Below, in pieces: positions 52,939 to 64,000 of a DNA stretch of 64,000 nt; the stretch's first letter is position 1; every line of letters begins with the position of its first letter. A model generated the notes under the pieces. The model did not search any database. It was not told where the DNA came from and saw nothing but the letters and a program-made list of their open reading frames with translations. Position numbers and translations under genes: made by a program. This DNA comes from Notamacropus eugenii (lineage: Eukaryota; Chordata; Mammalia; Diprotodontia; Macropodidae), in the NCBI RefSeq assembly GCF_028372415.1, contig NC_092878.1:1061501-1125500 (forward strand). The letters are read 5' to 3'.

Positions 52939-55900
52939 CTGTAAGAACAATTTAAGGATGTATTTTAGAAATTCATAGTTCTCACAATGTCAACCTTTTT
53001 CAAAATAAACTTAAGTTACTGTCAAGTACTAGCATCAGGCTACAATTTAGTTTGTGATATTTTCCATTTTAAATTTGTACTACACTTTAAGTTTTTGCAT
53101 TACCTACCTTTCTAATTTACACACTGAGCTGAGTATTCCAGAGAATATACTACTCTGTTCTACAGACCCTGTGCTCCAATGTGTACATAGTCATTAAAGA
53201 AACTTTAGAAATCTAATAGTAAAACCAGTCAATAATTTTTAGGTTAATATGTGCAATTCTGTAAAAAAGTCTGCCTTTCCTACCTTGTTTTTACTGTCAA
53301 GGCTTAAATCCTGAACATACAACTTTTAACCAAACATGCAACAGATTACTGAAAGGACTCATCACCATCTTAAAAAACTTGCTTGTTCGTGGCTAAGTAA
53401 TTATCTTGAAACAATCAAATAAAGATGACACGCAGGCAGACGTAATTAAGGAATATACATGCTTTTTTGATTACAGGGTACAATGGATTTACCTCAGGAC
53501 AGGAACACACTACAGACACACAACTTATCTTTACAGACACAACTTATCGTTGCTTTCCCTATTTTCTCTCCTCTGTGTCTCTTTCACGTAAAATGAACCA
53601 GTTTAAAATTAATGACAAAATAACAAAAATAATTTAAGGCATCTTCCCAGTTTACGGCCTTTGACATTTCCAGGTCACTTTTGGTTGCCATGATCTTGTC
53701 CCCCAGCTGGACTCTACAAACCAGCTCAGCTGCTGAGAGAACCCTGGGCTGGGTGACACCACTGACCGAGCTAAATGATCTTGGCTGAACAAAATCGTAA
53801 GCATTTATGAAGTGCCCACTGTATACCAGACACTCTGTTAGATACTAGGGATGGATACAAAGACAGAAATGAGACCAATGTTCAACTTGTGTGGGATTTT
53901 ATCTGTAAAATTAAGGGTTTAAGTAAGACGATTGTGAAGATTTTACTGTCTTCTCTCCCCAAAGTGTGTGACAACGCAGAAATGACTGAGAACAGGTTGA
54001 GGTCTTCAGGAACCAGAGGCAGGCAGGCAGTCTGTCTGTCTGTCTGTCTCTCTCAGGGGAAAGGCTCACTGGCCCAAACTTCTTCTGGCTTCAGGCAAAA
54101 CTTTATATATCGCTGCTACAACAGACAAAGAAAGGCCCCGGCCCCCTGGTCAGGGACACTCGGTTTAAGATTCCCTTCCCAAACTGTTTGTATTTTAAGG
54201 GTTATCTTTTCATTATTCACATCGCAAATTCTTCAGTTAAACTAGACTGAGTGCTAGTCTCTTGGTCTTCCCTCCAAATAGAAGCAAAGAGTATTCACAG
54301 ACAGAGCCAAAGGATGATTTACTTTGCTCAAATAAGGAAAGCAAGTAGAGCAAATGGCTGCTTGAGGCTTTAATTCCTTCTCTTCAAATGGTTTTCTCAA
54401 TGATTAAAGAAAGCCAATACATGGGGCTGATCTCATGGTCAGGACAAAGGTTCACATGAAGTAACACCTTCTTCTTCCCTACTGCTGGACTTAGGGATGA
54501 GGTCAGGCGATTCTAATACTTCCAAAGGCATTAGCAGACTACCAAGGAGAAAAATAAAAATGAGAAGACCTAATAAAGCTCCTTGTATTCAGCAATCAAT
54601 AAATACTATTGTAGGATGACGTACATCTCGTATTTTGTTCTTAATGAAAATAAATTAATTTCTGTTCCTGATTCTAACTTCCCAATCTTAATGAATACTA
54701 AAAGTTGGCTATGTAATAAATGGGTTATTATGGAAAAAGAAGAAAGATTTTAGAATGCTCAAAATAAAAAATAACTTCATTCAGGTACAGAAATATCTAA
54801 AATGCAAACTACAGGCTAATTGTCTCATTTTAGAGTTCAACTTCTGTACTTTTAAGAAATAAGGTTGAGGAATTAGTTCAGGTACATCGGAAGCAGCATT
54901 CTAGTCTAAGCCTATTTTTAAAACATATGGCCAAGATTCATGTAAACAAGCAAAGGTGAGAGACAGAAATGTAGAGCAGCTAAGCCAAATACGTGAGAAA
55001 CTGATGACAAAGACAGCAGATCAAAAAGTGAGTATAAAGACAGAGACACAAAACTCAGAGCTCAGTGGCCATGTGGGTGAACTCCGTAACCTTTTGTCGC
55101 TGACGCCCTGAAACTTCTTGGCTGGAGAGATGAAAAAAAAACGCAGGAATGTTTCTGAGTACTTCAGACTAAGAAAGTGGGAGGAAAAAAACATATCAAA
55201 GTCAGGTACCTGAAAAAGACATTCCCCCATTTTTCAGATTTGAAGCTAAAGTAGAAGAGAAATTTGACAGTAAAAAATGAAAATTTCTAAAAGGTTTTGT
55301 ACTCCAATTCTAAGCCGGGTAATCTGTGACTATTTTTTAACTTTTAGGATTTTTAAGTTACAAAACCCCTTTCCACCTTGTGATCTTAAGGCAAAAATGA
55401 GTGTTTGGGCCTGGGAACCATAACTAAGAACTGATGGTAAAACCCTGATTCTGAGGAAAAGACGAAACCAGACAGAAGAAACTAATTGTAAAACTTCTTC
55501 TGCCTCGCTATGGAGTAGGTCTTCATGTGCTCCTTTCCTGGCAATGACTGGAGAATCCATCACCAAATTCTACAGGATATTCCTTCACTATATTGCTTGG
55601 ACCTGCTCCTTATTTCTTCTGCCAGTGACTATGCAGGCATAAGTTCTAATCATCTATTTTAATTCTCCTAGCCAGCTCTACCTTTCCTTTGAATTATCCT
55701 AATGCAGAAGCATCATTTTGATGATACATATCTTTTCTCTAGTTTAGAATGATTCTCAACTGCTTTCAAGTAAAGATCCCTATTCATGCAACATGGTAAA
55801 GGGAGCTGAATTTGTAGTCAAATGTTCTTGGTTCAAATTCTGACTGACACACATTATCACAGAGACCCTAAATACATCACTGTGCCTCCCTAAGCTGTCA

Positions 55901-58900
55901 TTTTCTCACCTTGACAACCCTGAAGCCTCCTCCCCCCTCTAGATCTAGGCTTCTCTGATCTTGCTTCAAGGCCTCCACTGACTGGTCTCCCAGCCTTCTA
56001 CCATCGTTTTCTTTTTTCAGCTCAAACGGTCACCTCGCCGAGATATCTGGGCTATAAATCTGCAGTCGAGAATTTGGGGAAAGCTAAAATGAAGAGGGGG
56101 AAGAGAAGAAAGGGAGAGAAAATAAGTGTGTATGGATGAACAGGGAGTGACTTTAGCATGAAGTTGGAGGAATTTGGGTTTACAGCTGAGCTCATATTTT
56201 GATATTCTCTGCCCACGTTGTAGAATAACAAACGGAATGTCAAATACCCCCTTGTGGTTGGAAGACCCACTGCAGTAAAGTAGTTACTGTGTCTAAAGCA
56301 TAAGTAAGGAAATTCCTAGAGCTCAGAGACTGTGGTGTGGGTGAGAGGAAAGGACCATAATAAGGTAGGCCTAATGTGTTCAGGGGAGAAAAGGAGTTTT
56401 GAAAATCAGACCCTGCATGCTACTTTTCCCAAAATATTAACTTAATTTCAGCTATTATAGAATGCTGGGAACATGTATTTTCCATCAGCTTCCCTAACTT
56501 AATTTGGGCATAAGAGGGCACGTAGTACTTAATGCCATAAATTTATACCTGGGGTTTCTTAGACGTAGCAATAACATGAACATGTAACTAACCACTGACA
56601 TGTAGTAGCGGTAACTGTACGGCATTCTACTTAGAATGCTCTAGAAAGCAAAGAGCACCAGGAGGAGGCAAAAGAGGGGGAGTAAAGTAGCACTAAGATG
56701 ATTCTCAGAATGTTTAGTTAATTAATTAAACTTGGGACTTGCTACAATCTCTTTCTTTTTTAACATTAAGATGGCAAAATCCTCTACTTGAAGCTTGTAA
56801 TGTCAAGATAGGGTCATATGTTTTTGATCCACTTCTGACAGTGTCCTAATTTAAAGGAATTAATTTTTGAGAATGATAATTCAATACAACTTTAAAAATT
56901 TCAACCCCTTTAAGGAAGATTTTTTTTTTCTAAAATATCTACCATCATCAATGCATTAAAAAACTCCCAATACAAGCACCATCACTGCACACCACAGACT
57001 TTTTTCTAGAACACATCTTACCCAAGTCATTGTTTTTCGTTATAGCATTGGCTGCCCTGGTTCGTGGTCCCTGCTGTGTAAACTGATATCCGAATTTAAG
57101 AATCTTTGTGTTTTCCTCAAGCAGCCTGGCCATTTCCAATTCAACAGCTGTCCCCAACTGCTGCCTCTAGAATGTAATTAGAAACAGAATATTATTAACA
57201 AACTTGAATAATTATTTCCCACAGAAAGCCATGCCTAATACAAACAGTCAGGAGCATATGAATGTGTGCTGTTTTGTTCTGCTTCAAATTTATCCCAAAA
57301 TACCTAAGAAAAATGGACAAGTTTCAAAAGTTTAGTTCTCTACCTAAAAGATGTGCAATAACTTGTTTAAATTCTGAATCTATGTTAAGAGTTTTTGAAG
57401 TACAGATCTTTCTCTTTTCTGTGAAAACATGACTTTTCTAGGTAGCACTAAAGGTGACCACTCTGAACTTGTTACTTCTGAAGAAATAATACGGCATCAA
57501 GTTCTGAGTTTGCAAAGGCATTTTTTTTGGAATAGTAGCAAGTCTTCAAAAATCATATGTGCTTAACACCTGTCCCTACATGGTGAAGTTTTCCTCAAAG
57601 TGCTACCACTTTTTACTTTACACATTTTAGAAAGGGATCATTTAGACAGGGAACAATATCTCGTTGTTCTTCGACCTGGGTGCTTCCAACGTCCTAGCCC
57701 TCGGATTTCAAACAGTAAGCTGCAGTTCCCATATGGGAAGGGAGTGGCTAGAGCCCAAGAATAATACAGGAAAGCAGAATGGGATCCATACTGGTCCTCT
57801 TTTATCTTTTCTTCTAGTTTTTGCCCTAGCCAAAAATTATTCCAACTACTGAGAAAACTAGATGGATAGGTACCAGAGAGACAAGGTTCTCGGTGTACTT
57901 GGTAACTGTTTAACACGAGCTAAACTGCGATTGTTTTTAAGCAGAGGAATAAAAAAGAAAAGCTGAAGCAGTTGCTTATTACTTCACCTGGAGGCTCTAG
58001 AGAGGGTAGTGATACATGAAGGCCATCACTAGGGCTCCTGGCTTGGTACCACTAGTGAAATCTGACAATCTACATACATAGAAGCTCTTGAGTAACCCTA
58101 CCTCCAGACTTAAAATGAATAAAAATCCCCTCCATGTGCAATCTAGCTTTACAGTGAGTGAAAAAGGTTATCAGCCCCTTCTGAAAAAGGCATCACATTC
58201 TCCAACAAGGATGTGCCTGGGCAACTGCTGAATATGAAACCTAAACTAAGGTCCTCAGATAATTTTTAAGGGTTATTTCCATGTAGGTCATTCAAAAGTC
58301 AATAGCTCAGCTTGTCAAGGGCTAGTCAAGCTCTGGCACAGTGATTACAGAGTAGCCTTCTGTCATAGGCAGTGTTAAAGCTTGAAACGTTAGTTCATTC
58401 CTCTACGTGTCCTTTTTTGCAAATTTTGATCATAAAACACTTGTTAAATTAATGTTTTTAGATGACATCCGGCTCACAGTTTTTCTAATTAGAAATTCAC
58501 ATAATTTTTTTGATTATCAGTGCTTGCATCAAATGTTTATACTCTTTCCTAGGGCCACTCCACAGGCTTTTGGTTCGATGTGACTTCCATAACCTGTGCT
58601 TATCTTGGGGGCAGAAAGGAATATACAGAAGGCTATGCTGTATTTATTTAGGAGAAATCGAAACTATCCAACCACAAAATTTCATAATGGCTTCGCATGC
58701 CCTCACACAGATTCAGATTCATGTTCCCAACTCTTCCCCTCTGACTTAAATGAACAAGGAGGGTACTTGGATGCAGGAGAAGACAGACAGGTCCAGGCTG
58801 AGGGAAAAGCAGGAACAGTCTTACTTTACAGTGGAACACTGCTAAAATGGAAAGCCAAGTTGCTACCTGCATAGCATCCTATGGTGACTGAAAAATCCAT

Positions 58901-61900
58901 TATTATTGCTCATGAAAAAACAGAAATCTGCATTAAAAGCAAAAAAAATTCCACTATTTTTAAAAGTCCTGCATTAGACTATTTAGCTAAGACTAGTAAT
59001 ACATGTATGCCCTTGACAACTTCCCAATTATGCAAAAGCTTATTGAAAATTTTAATAAGCCAACTAACTACTCAGAAAGCCCTTCCTATGGACCCTACAG
59101 TCTCCAGCCCTTCCTTTTCTTGACCTCCAAAGCTCTATAGGCATTGTTTTGGGCTATAATTATATTACAGTATTACTAATTAACCTGGTTATCAATCTTG
59201 ATCTCAGCCAGGGTTTCATTTTCTTTTAAGGCATCTATCAGCGCTTGAATACCAGCTCCTGTAATAAAGTTGGACTCCAAATTTAAGCTTTTCAATGTTT
59301 TATTCACTTTCAGCATGTCTGCAAATGCCTAAAAAGGGAAAGAAAAATCAAAATTAATATTCCATAAACTAGATTTAAAAGTTTAAGATACTGTTAATAC
59401 TTTAAAATATATTTAGGTTAATATCTTTACTTGATAATGCTTATTGAATGACACATCTTTTTTTTTAATATGATATTATCTTAAATCCACTCTACCCATA
59501 TGGTTTAAGCCCCCAATCTCCATTCTGGGAAAATTTGGACATCTAAATCTTTAAATTCCCTTGACCTCCTAGAACAGAGAAGGCAAATTTTGCTCTTGTA
59601 TCAATATGCACATAATAGTCTCAGAAAGTCAATAGCTATTGGTCATGTAATCTTCATTCCTCAATTTATAAAAATATTGACATATTGAATGAACCATATC
59701 TAGCTAAAGCCAGAGGCCTTTATTTTTAGGATAGGAACTGGCCCTGTAATTTCACTGGTATCGGGAACTCTGAGATGAGGAAATTCCCTCTACTGATACA
59801 GGGTGGCCTTTTCTGCATCATCATTATCTAGAGCTTGAACTTGAACTTGAAGGTTTACAAAACACTTTACAAAGATTATCTTATTTGGGCCTTCCATCCA
59901 CCTGGGAGGCAGGTGCAATGACTAGCCCCAGTTTACATTCATTGATGGCCTTTCAGAAACTTAAAGATATATATCCATCACTAAGTCTTTTTTTCTCCTG
60001 GCTCTTCTCCATTCATAGGTGGCACGATCTTGAAGTCAACCCTTCATCACCCTGGTCACTTTCTCCGGCTGCTCTTCAGGTTTATCAATATCCTTCCTAA
60101 CACATGGTATCCAGAACCTTCACCCTCTAGTCTGAACTTTATCTCTCTTAAGGCAGCCTAAGATAAACAAGAGATTTTTTGGATGCTATATCAAAACTAC
60201 TGACTCACACTGAGTTTATATATCCCTGAAATCCCAATATATCTTTCAGATGAACTGTTACCTAACTATGCTCCTCTCCATTCTGCATTTGCAAAGTTAT
60301 TTTTAAAACACAAGCGTTGAAGATTTTACATCTGTCCCTGTAAGTTTTATCCTATTAGATTTGGCCCAACATTCCAGTTTGCTGAAACCTTGATTCTTTC
60401 AGCTCGTATATTATCTGTTCTTCTCAGTTTTATGTCATCTGCAAACCTGATAACCACATCTATGACTTTATCTAAGCCACTGATTAAAAGGTTGAAGAGC
60501 AGAGGACCAAGCATCCCTAGGCGGCAACCCTGGGCATTTCTCTAGAGCTCTGCCAATCTGCCGATGTTCGTTAATGATTATTTTGGGGATCCAGTAAGTC
60601 GAACAATTCTGAATTCCCATAAACGAGGCTACCGCCTAGGCTGCCTTGTTCCATCTTTTCTAAAAGAAATGTGAAAGATTTTGTCAAATGTTCTGTTAAA
60701 ATCAAGATAAACTAAATCTATAACCTTTCCTAACCCACCAGTCTATTAATCCTGCTAAAGAAGGAAATAAAGCTAATCTGGGACAACCTTCTATTGGTGA
60801 AGCCGCGCCGGCCTCCTTGTGATCATCGATGCCTTCCCTAAACGTTCAATCCCTCTCCCTTGAAAAGTGTCCTAGAACCCTGCCAACTGAACGCATTCCC
60901 TTTCCTTCTTTTGCAAAATAAGACAGCACGTGTCCTTCTCCAAGTCCTGGGGCACGCTGACCATCCTCCAGAAATCACATCGACACGCTGTTCGGGATTC
61001 TCAGACTAGCGACTTGAACTTATCAAACTAGCTATGACCTGCTTTGTCAGTCATGCTGATTTTGGGGCTCGACGTCCTCCAAGCTCCATCTTTGTCTTTC
61101 TAGTCCAAAGGTCCCTGCCCTTAAGGAATATCTGCTGACTGACTGAAATGGGGAGATTGTTCATGGAGGGGCAGAGATCTCATGCTGTGACTACAACTCT
61201 TGTCAGAAGGATCGGAGAGCAGGGCCACGTTGGGGCAGGAGGAGGAACAGGGCTCAAGGCTCAATCCAAGGACGCAGGGTGTCAGACTAAGCACACAGAG
61301 TTGAAGAGAAAGCAATGAGCTTCAGAGAAAAGAAAACTAGACTGGGAATCAGGAGACCTGGGCTCTGGTCTTGGCTCTGCCACTACTAGGTATGCGAGCT
61401 TGGACATTCATCTAAACTCTTGGAGCTTCAGTGCCCTCATCTATACTGTGAAGAAGCTGGACTAGATGAGGCACTGACCTTCTAGGGTTCTAGAATTCTA
61501 AAATAACAGCGAACATTTAGATCGTGCTCACTATGTGCCAGGCACCGGGCTCAGCACTTTACAAATATCTCATGCGATCCTCACAACAACCCTCGGAGGT
61601 GGGCGCTCCTGTTATCTCCATTTTACAGATGAGGAAGCTGAGGCAGACAGCAGTTAAGTGACATGCCCAAGGTCACACAGGTAGGAAGCATCTGAGGTCT
61701 TCCTGACATCAAGCCCAGCGCGTTTATCCACCGCATCACCTAGCTGCCTAAAATGCAAATGCATGGCTATGCGTGCTGCATTCTGACAGAATACAAGTAA
61801 CAAATACGCATTATCTGAGCATCTGCTCTGGGTGGTCCTAACTGCTAAGGAGTACAAACGTGGCACAAGTCTGAGGAAGATTATCTAGTTGGGGAGATAA

Positions 61901-62169
61901 GGCATATACAACGAAGAAATAATTAGTGATTAAGAAGTAGACAATCTAAACAATTAGAGAAGAAGTCAGTAAACGTGACTTAAAGGCAGCCGTTTGGAGC
62001 TGCCTCCCTCTTCCACTGACCCCATACCTGGCTTACGTATCACCAACAGAAGCTTACTTACAACTGCAACAGGGTCGTTGCTGCGGGTGGCCGCAAGACT
62101 GAAGCATGTCACATGGGTGTTGTCTTCCAAAGCTTTTGCAAATTCTTTGAGGGTTGGAATTGGAATATT
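52904..62169 (-). CDS. TMOD3: TMOD3, tropomodulin-3 (last four coding exons)
   Basis: Tropomodulins cap the pointed ends of actin filaments and bind tropomyosin; TMOD3 is the widely expressed cytoplasmic member. Four exons on the - strand splice in frame (62169-62062, 59328-59185, 57166-57022, 52938-52904). Together they encode the C-terminal leucine-rich-repeat actin-capping domain, from [20 protein letters not shown] to the C-terminal [11 protein letters not shown]. The exon sizes of 108, 144 and 145 nt are what I expect for this family, and all introns are GT-AG. TMOD3 is preferred over the paralogue TMOD2 because of the C-terminal [10 protein letters not shown], the [10 protein letters not shown] stretch, and the position next to LEO1, the same order as in human. 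N-terminal tropomyosin-binding exons lie beyond base 64000. Confidence 0.95.
53790..53885 (+). repeat. MIR3-like fragment
   Basis: 'Gtaagcatttatgaagtgcc', 'cactgtataccagacactct' and 'gttagatactagggatggat' match the 5' part of the marsupial MIR3-type SINE. It lies in the TMOD3 last intron. Confidence 0.6.
54030..54055 (+). repeat. (GTCT)n simple repeat
   Basis: Short run of tctg/gtct tetranucleotides, followed by tctctc. Confidence 0.9.
54060..57021 (-). other. TMOD3 last intron, little recognised
   Basis: AT-rich intron. A diverged MIR-like piece may lie at 55795-55915 ('cttggttcaaattctgactg'). No exon or RNA gene seen. Confidence 0.5.
57022..57166 (-). CDS. TMOD3: TMOD3 exon encoding last LRR and actin-binding helix (145 nt)
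   Basis: On the - strand this exon encodes [20 protein letters not shown], then [20 protein letters not shown] and AITKNNDL, ending with the first base of a Val codon. The donor is TTGG/gtaaga. The acceptor reads CTAGAGGCAG; the first AG gives the correct RQQL frame, while the second AG, two bases later, would shift the frame. This is the strongest evidence for TMOD3 identity together with the final exon. Confidence 0.96.
57167..59184 (-). other. TMOD3 intron, no feature seen
   Basis: Intron between the 144-nt and 145-nt exons. Short open frames on both strands carry no recognisable domain. Confidence 0.55.
59185..59328 (-). CDS. TMOD3: TMOD3 exon encoding LRR segment (144 nt)
   Basis: On the - strand this exon encodes [20 protein letters not shown], then [20 protein letters not shown] and AEIKIDNQ. 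These are two consecutive leucine-rich repeats of the tropomodulin C-terminal domain. The acceptor is CTTTTTAG and the donor CAG/gttaat, the latter weaker than consensus. Phase 0 at both ends. Confidence 0.95.
59815..59945 (-). repeat. MIR-like fragment
   Basis: 'Ttacaaaacactttacaaag' and 'cacctgggaggcaggtgcaa' represent the antisense MIR 3' end, adjoining the CR1/L3 element. Confidence 0.45.
59946..60900 (-). repeat. CR1/L3-like LINE
   Basis: In antisense it shows CR1/L3 reverse-transcriptase and 3' landmarks: 'ctggtcactttctccggctg', 'ggttgaagagcagaggacca', 'tgtcaaatgttctgttaaaa' and 'aaagaaggaaataaagctaa'. Decayed; no intact frame. Confidence 0.65.
61335..61500 (+). repeat. MIR-like SINE
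   Basis: 'Tgggaatcaggagacctggg', 'cttggctctgccactactag' and 'ctggactagatgaggcactg' form a MIR in sense. Confidence 0.65.
61505..61755 (-). repeat. MIR-family SINE
   Basis: 'Cactatgtgccaggcaccgg', 'ttttacagatgaggaagctg', 'catgcccaaggtcacacagg' and 'ccaccgcatcacctagctgc' give a full antisense copy. Confidence 0.7.
62062..62169 (-). CDS. TMOD3: TMOD3 exon encoding an LRR segment (108 nt)
   Basis: Read on the - strand, this exon encodes [20 protein letters not shown] then [16 protein letters not shown]. The acceptor is TTTTCAAG and the donor GTT/gtaagt. It forms part of the leucine-rich-repeat capping domain. The last residue is Val, where I recall Thr in human TMOD3. The frame is phase 0 at both ends. 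Confidence 0.94.
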
Positions 62170-62504
62170 CTTGAAAAAAGGAATTCAGAAAAAAAATTGA
62201 AATATTCTTATTTTTCAAAAAGAATCATCTATTATCAACTGAATCCTTATAGGATGTACTTGGTAAGGTAAGAGCCAGTTTTCTGAAAGAATCTGCACAT
62301 TAATACAACTACTGATCTACAAATGAAAATAAATGTCTTCCACATCTATGTTGATGCCTATGGATGATACAGACTCTTAAAATCCACAAACTGCAGCCTC
62401 AAGGTGTGGATTTCACCACCTCAGATATTTATAGAAAAGGGTAACTACCTAGGAAATCCTTTCCATCTCACAAACGAGTGATGCTGATTTTGAATATTCT
62501 TAAT

Positions 62505-62755
62505 TAAAGTGAGCAGCCAGGTGATAAAGAGGTAGGCTCGAGGTCAGGAAGACCTGAGTTCAAATCCAGCCTCAGACACTTACTGTGTAATCTTGGACAA
62601 GTCACTTCACCCTGTCTGCTTCAATTTCTTCATCTGTAAAATGAGCTGGACAAGGAAATGGCAAACCATTCTAGTATCTTTGCCAAGAAGATCTCCTAAA
62701 AGGGGTCATGCAGAGTCGGACATGACTGAAAAGTGACTAACAATATAAAATGAAG
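62505..62755 (+). repeat. MAR1-like tRNA-derived marsupial SINE
   Basis: 'Agacctgagttcaaatccag', 'ggacaagtcacttcaccctg', 'aaggaaatggcaaaccattc', 'ctagtatctttgccaagaag' and 'gagtcggacatgactgaaaa' match the MAR1-type SINE known from marsupial genomes. This is the strongest lineage clue in the window. Confidence 0.8.
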
Positions 62756-62759
62756 ATCC

Positions 62760-64000
62760 AATTTGATTCAAAGAGTTTCAAATCTGTTAAAATCGGAAAT
62801 CACTAAATTTCACAGATGGAAAGGATCTCAGAAAACCATCCAGTCCAATTCACTAATATTACAGATGAAGATATTCATTTCTGAATCAGCTCTCTTCAGT
62901 TTATTTTTATGTTCTGGGATAATAGAAAACACTTTAATATTAGCTTAAAATAATACAAGACGTATCTACTACAAAACAAAACCAAATAACTTCAAAGTAA
63001 ATTGTCTGATTACTAATGACAAAACTATTTTCCATTATCCAGTAGTTTGGCAAGTCTGAGGCACTAGTGATGTGGATCTATTTTATTGCCTCAAGGACTC
63101 ATCCCAGAGAAATATAAAAGAATGAGAAGTTTTTTCCCTGAAACAGTAAGAAAACCTATGTTCTAGCATCTGTAACAGTATGTACCTTGATTTCACTTGG
63201 CTGTCTCTGACTATGAGAAAAAAATGTACAGGACCGAATAAATTCAGGATGTCTTTAAAGTGTGGCATGTTACGTGCAGCTACTTACTGACAAGGATAAA
63301 AAGTCACCACAAGAGCTCCAACTCCAGGTAATTAGTTTCTTACAATTTTTAAATCTTCAAATTCTTAACATTTCTGGATGACATAATTTCTTATTTTAGA
63401 AGGAAGGCAAAACGCCAGAAATAAGCAGCAAATTTAAACTATTATTATACTTGCCTGGTAGAATCAATCTATAATAATCTGCTTCTCTAAAGCAGTATCT
63501 AGGCTAAATTATTTAATTCTACTTTTGCATAATTAATAAAAAACAAAACTAGGAAAGAACAACCACAATTCCAAAATCTTTCTCTCCAACATCTTTTCCA
63601 CTCTTTTCTTGGAAAGTAAGAAGGTTCAATCCTACTGTGATCCTGAGAGTAAGGTAGGTAGTGTTACAGCAGAGACAAGCATAACCAACCCTGCTGAGAA
63701 GGAAGGACCATACTTTACGATTTCCTATGTAGCTGTAGCAAATGTTAGCTGATTCTGCTGTAGCTTTAAATTATTCTACACAACTGAGGAAAGGCAGGGA
63801 CAAAACTAAAATGAACCCTGGAACTTAAGGCAGTTTTGTTTTTTTTTTTAAAGAAATTTGAGGTGTTAAGTAGAGAGAGAATTCAAGATCAAAAACTAAG
63901 CTCAATTGGTAATTTTCTACATCTTCTGGGGGCAAGCCTATCCCAGGGAGGTCAGTGCACCTCTTGTCTTGCTACAAGTGTTCACCATCTACGCAGCTTT
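62760..64000 (-). other. TMOD3 intron running off the window
   Basis: AT-rich intron upstream of the 108-nt TMOD3 exon. I searched for the preceding TMOD3 exon (expected to end in ...LNNIK) and did not see it. Confidence 0.55.

Overview
This window is vertebrate nuclear DNA, almost certainly mammalian and most likely from a marsupial. Two multi-exon genes are recognisable from conserved protein sequence. The rest is long introns and intergenic DNA filled with interspersed repeats. The repeat mix points to a metatherian: tRNA-derived SINEs with an RTE-like tail, MIR- and L2-like relics, CR1/L3-like relics, L1 fragments, and a LINE that carries only ORF1 (HAL1-type). I cannot name the species. 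There is no prokaryotic or viral gene system, CRISPR array, operon or tRNA/rRNA gene that I can support.

Gene 1 is LEO1, a subunit of the RNA polymerase II-associated PAF1 complex, on the + strand. Its first coding exon lies upstream of base 1. Eleven coding exons are visible: 1754-2512, 5547-5651, 6738-6832, 8478-8623, 11828-11912, 16582-16676, 17483-17617, 28483-28618, 30658-30844, 32327-32424 and 42762-42866 (stop). The reading frame runs through every junction without a break and all introns are GT-AG. A canonical poly(A) signal lies at 42984. The encoded part is 647 complete codons plus the split codon at the exon 1/2 junction. With the short missing exon 1 this gives about the 666 residues of human LEO1.

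Gene 2 is TMOD3 (tropomodulin-3), on the - strand. The last four coding exons are visible: 62169-62062, 59328-59185, 57166-57022 and 52938-52904 (stop). The upstream exons are beyond base 64000. The two genes converge tail to tail, the same arrangement as TMOD3 and LEO1 in human 15q21, which supports both identifications. Several AATAAA signals on the - strand between 52.4 kb and 47.4 kb suggest a long TMOD3 3' UTR with alternative ends.

Layout: 1-1753 is LEO1 intron 1, mostly LINE 5'-region-like. 1.75-17.6 kb holds LEO1 exons 2-8 with MIR/L2 relics and a (GT)29 microsatellite. 17.6-28.5 kb is a large intron made largely of L2, L1 and an unassigned old repeat. 28.5-32.4 kb holds exons 9-11. 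32.4-42.8 kb is a large intron carrying a nearly full-length HAL1-like element (about 33.25-36.12 kb, antisense) and a tRNA/RTE SINE. 42.87-52.9 kb is the convergent intergenic and 3' UTR region, with a decayed ORF1-bearing LINE. 52.9-64 kb is the 3' part of TMOD3.

The most interesting local observations are a pair of in-frame alternative donor sites at the end of LEO1 exon 2, a foldback element built from two inverted copies of a SINE tail (4097-4305), and the ORF1-only LINE with a 35-bp frameshifting duplication. I found nothing that supports a previously undescribed system.
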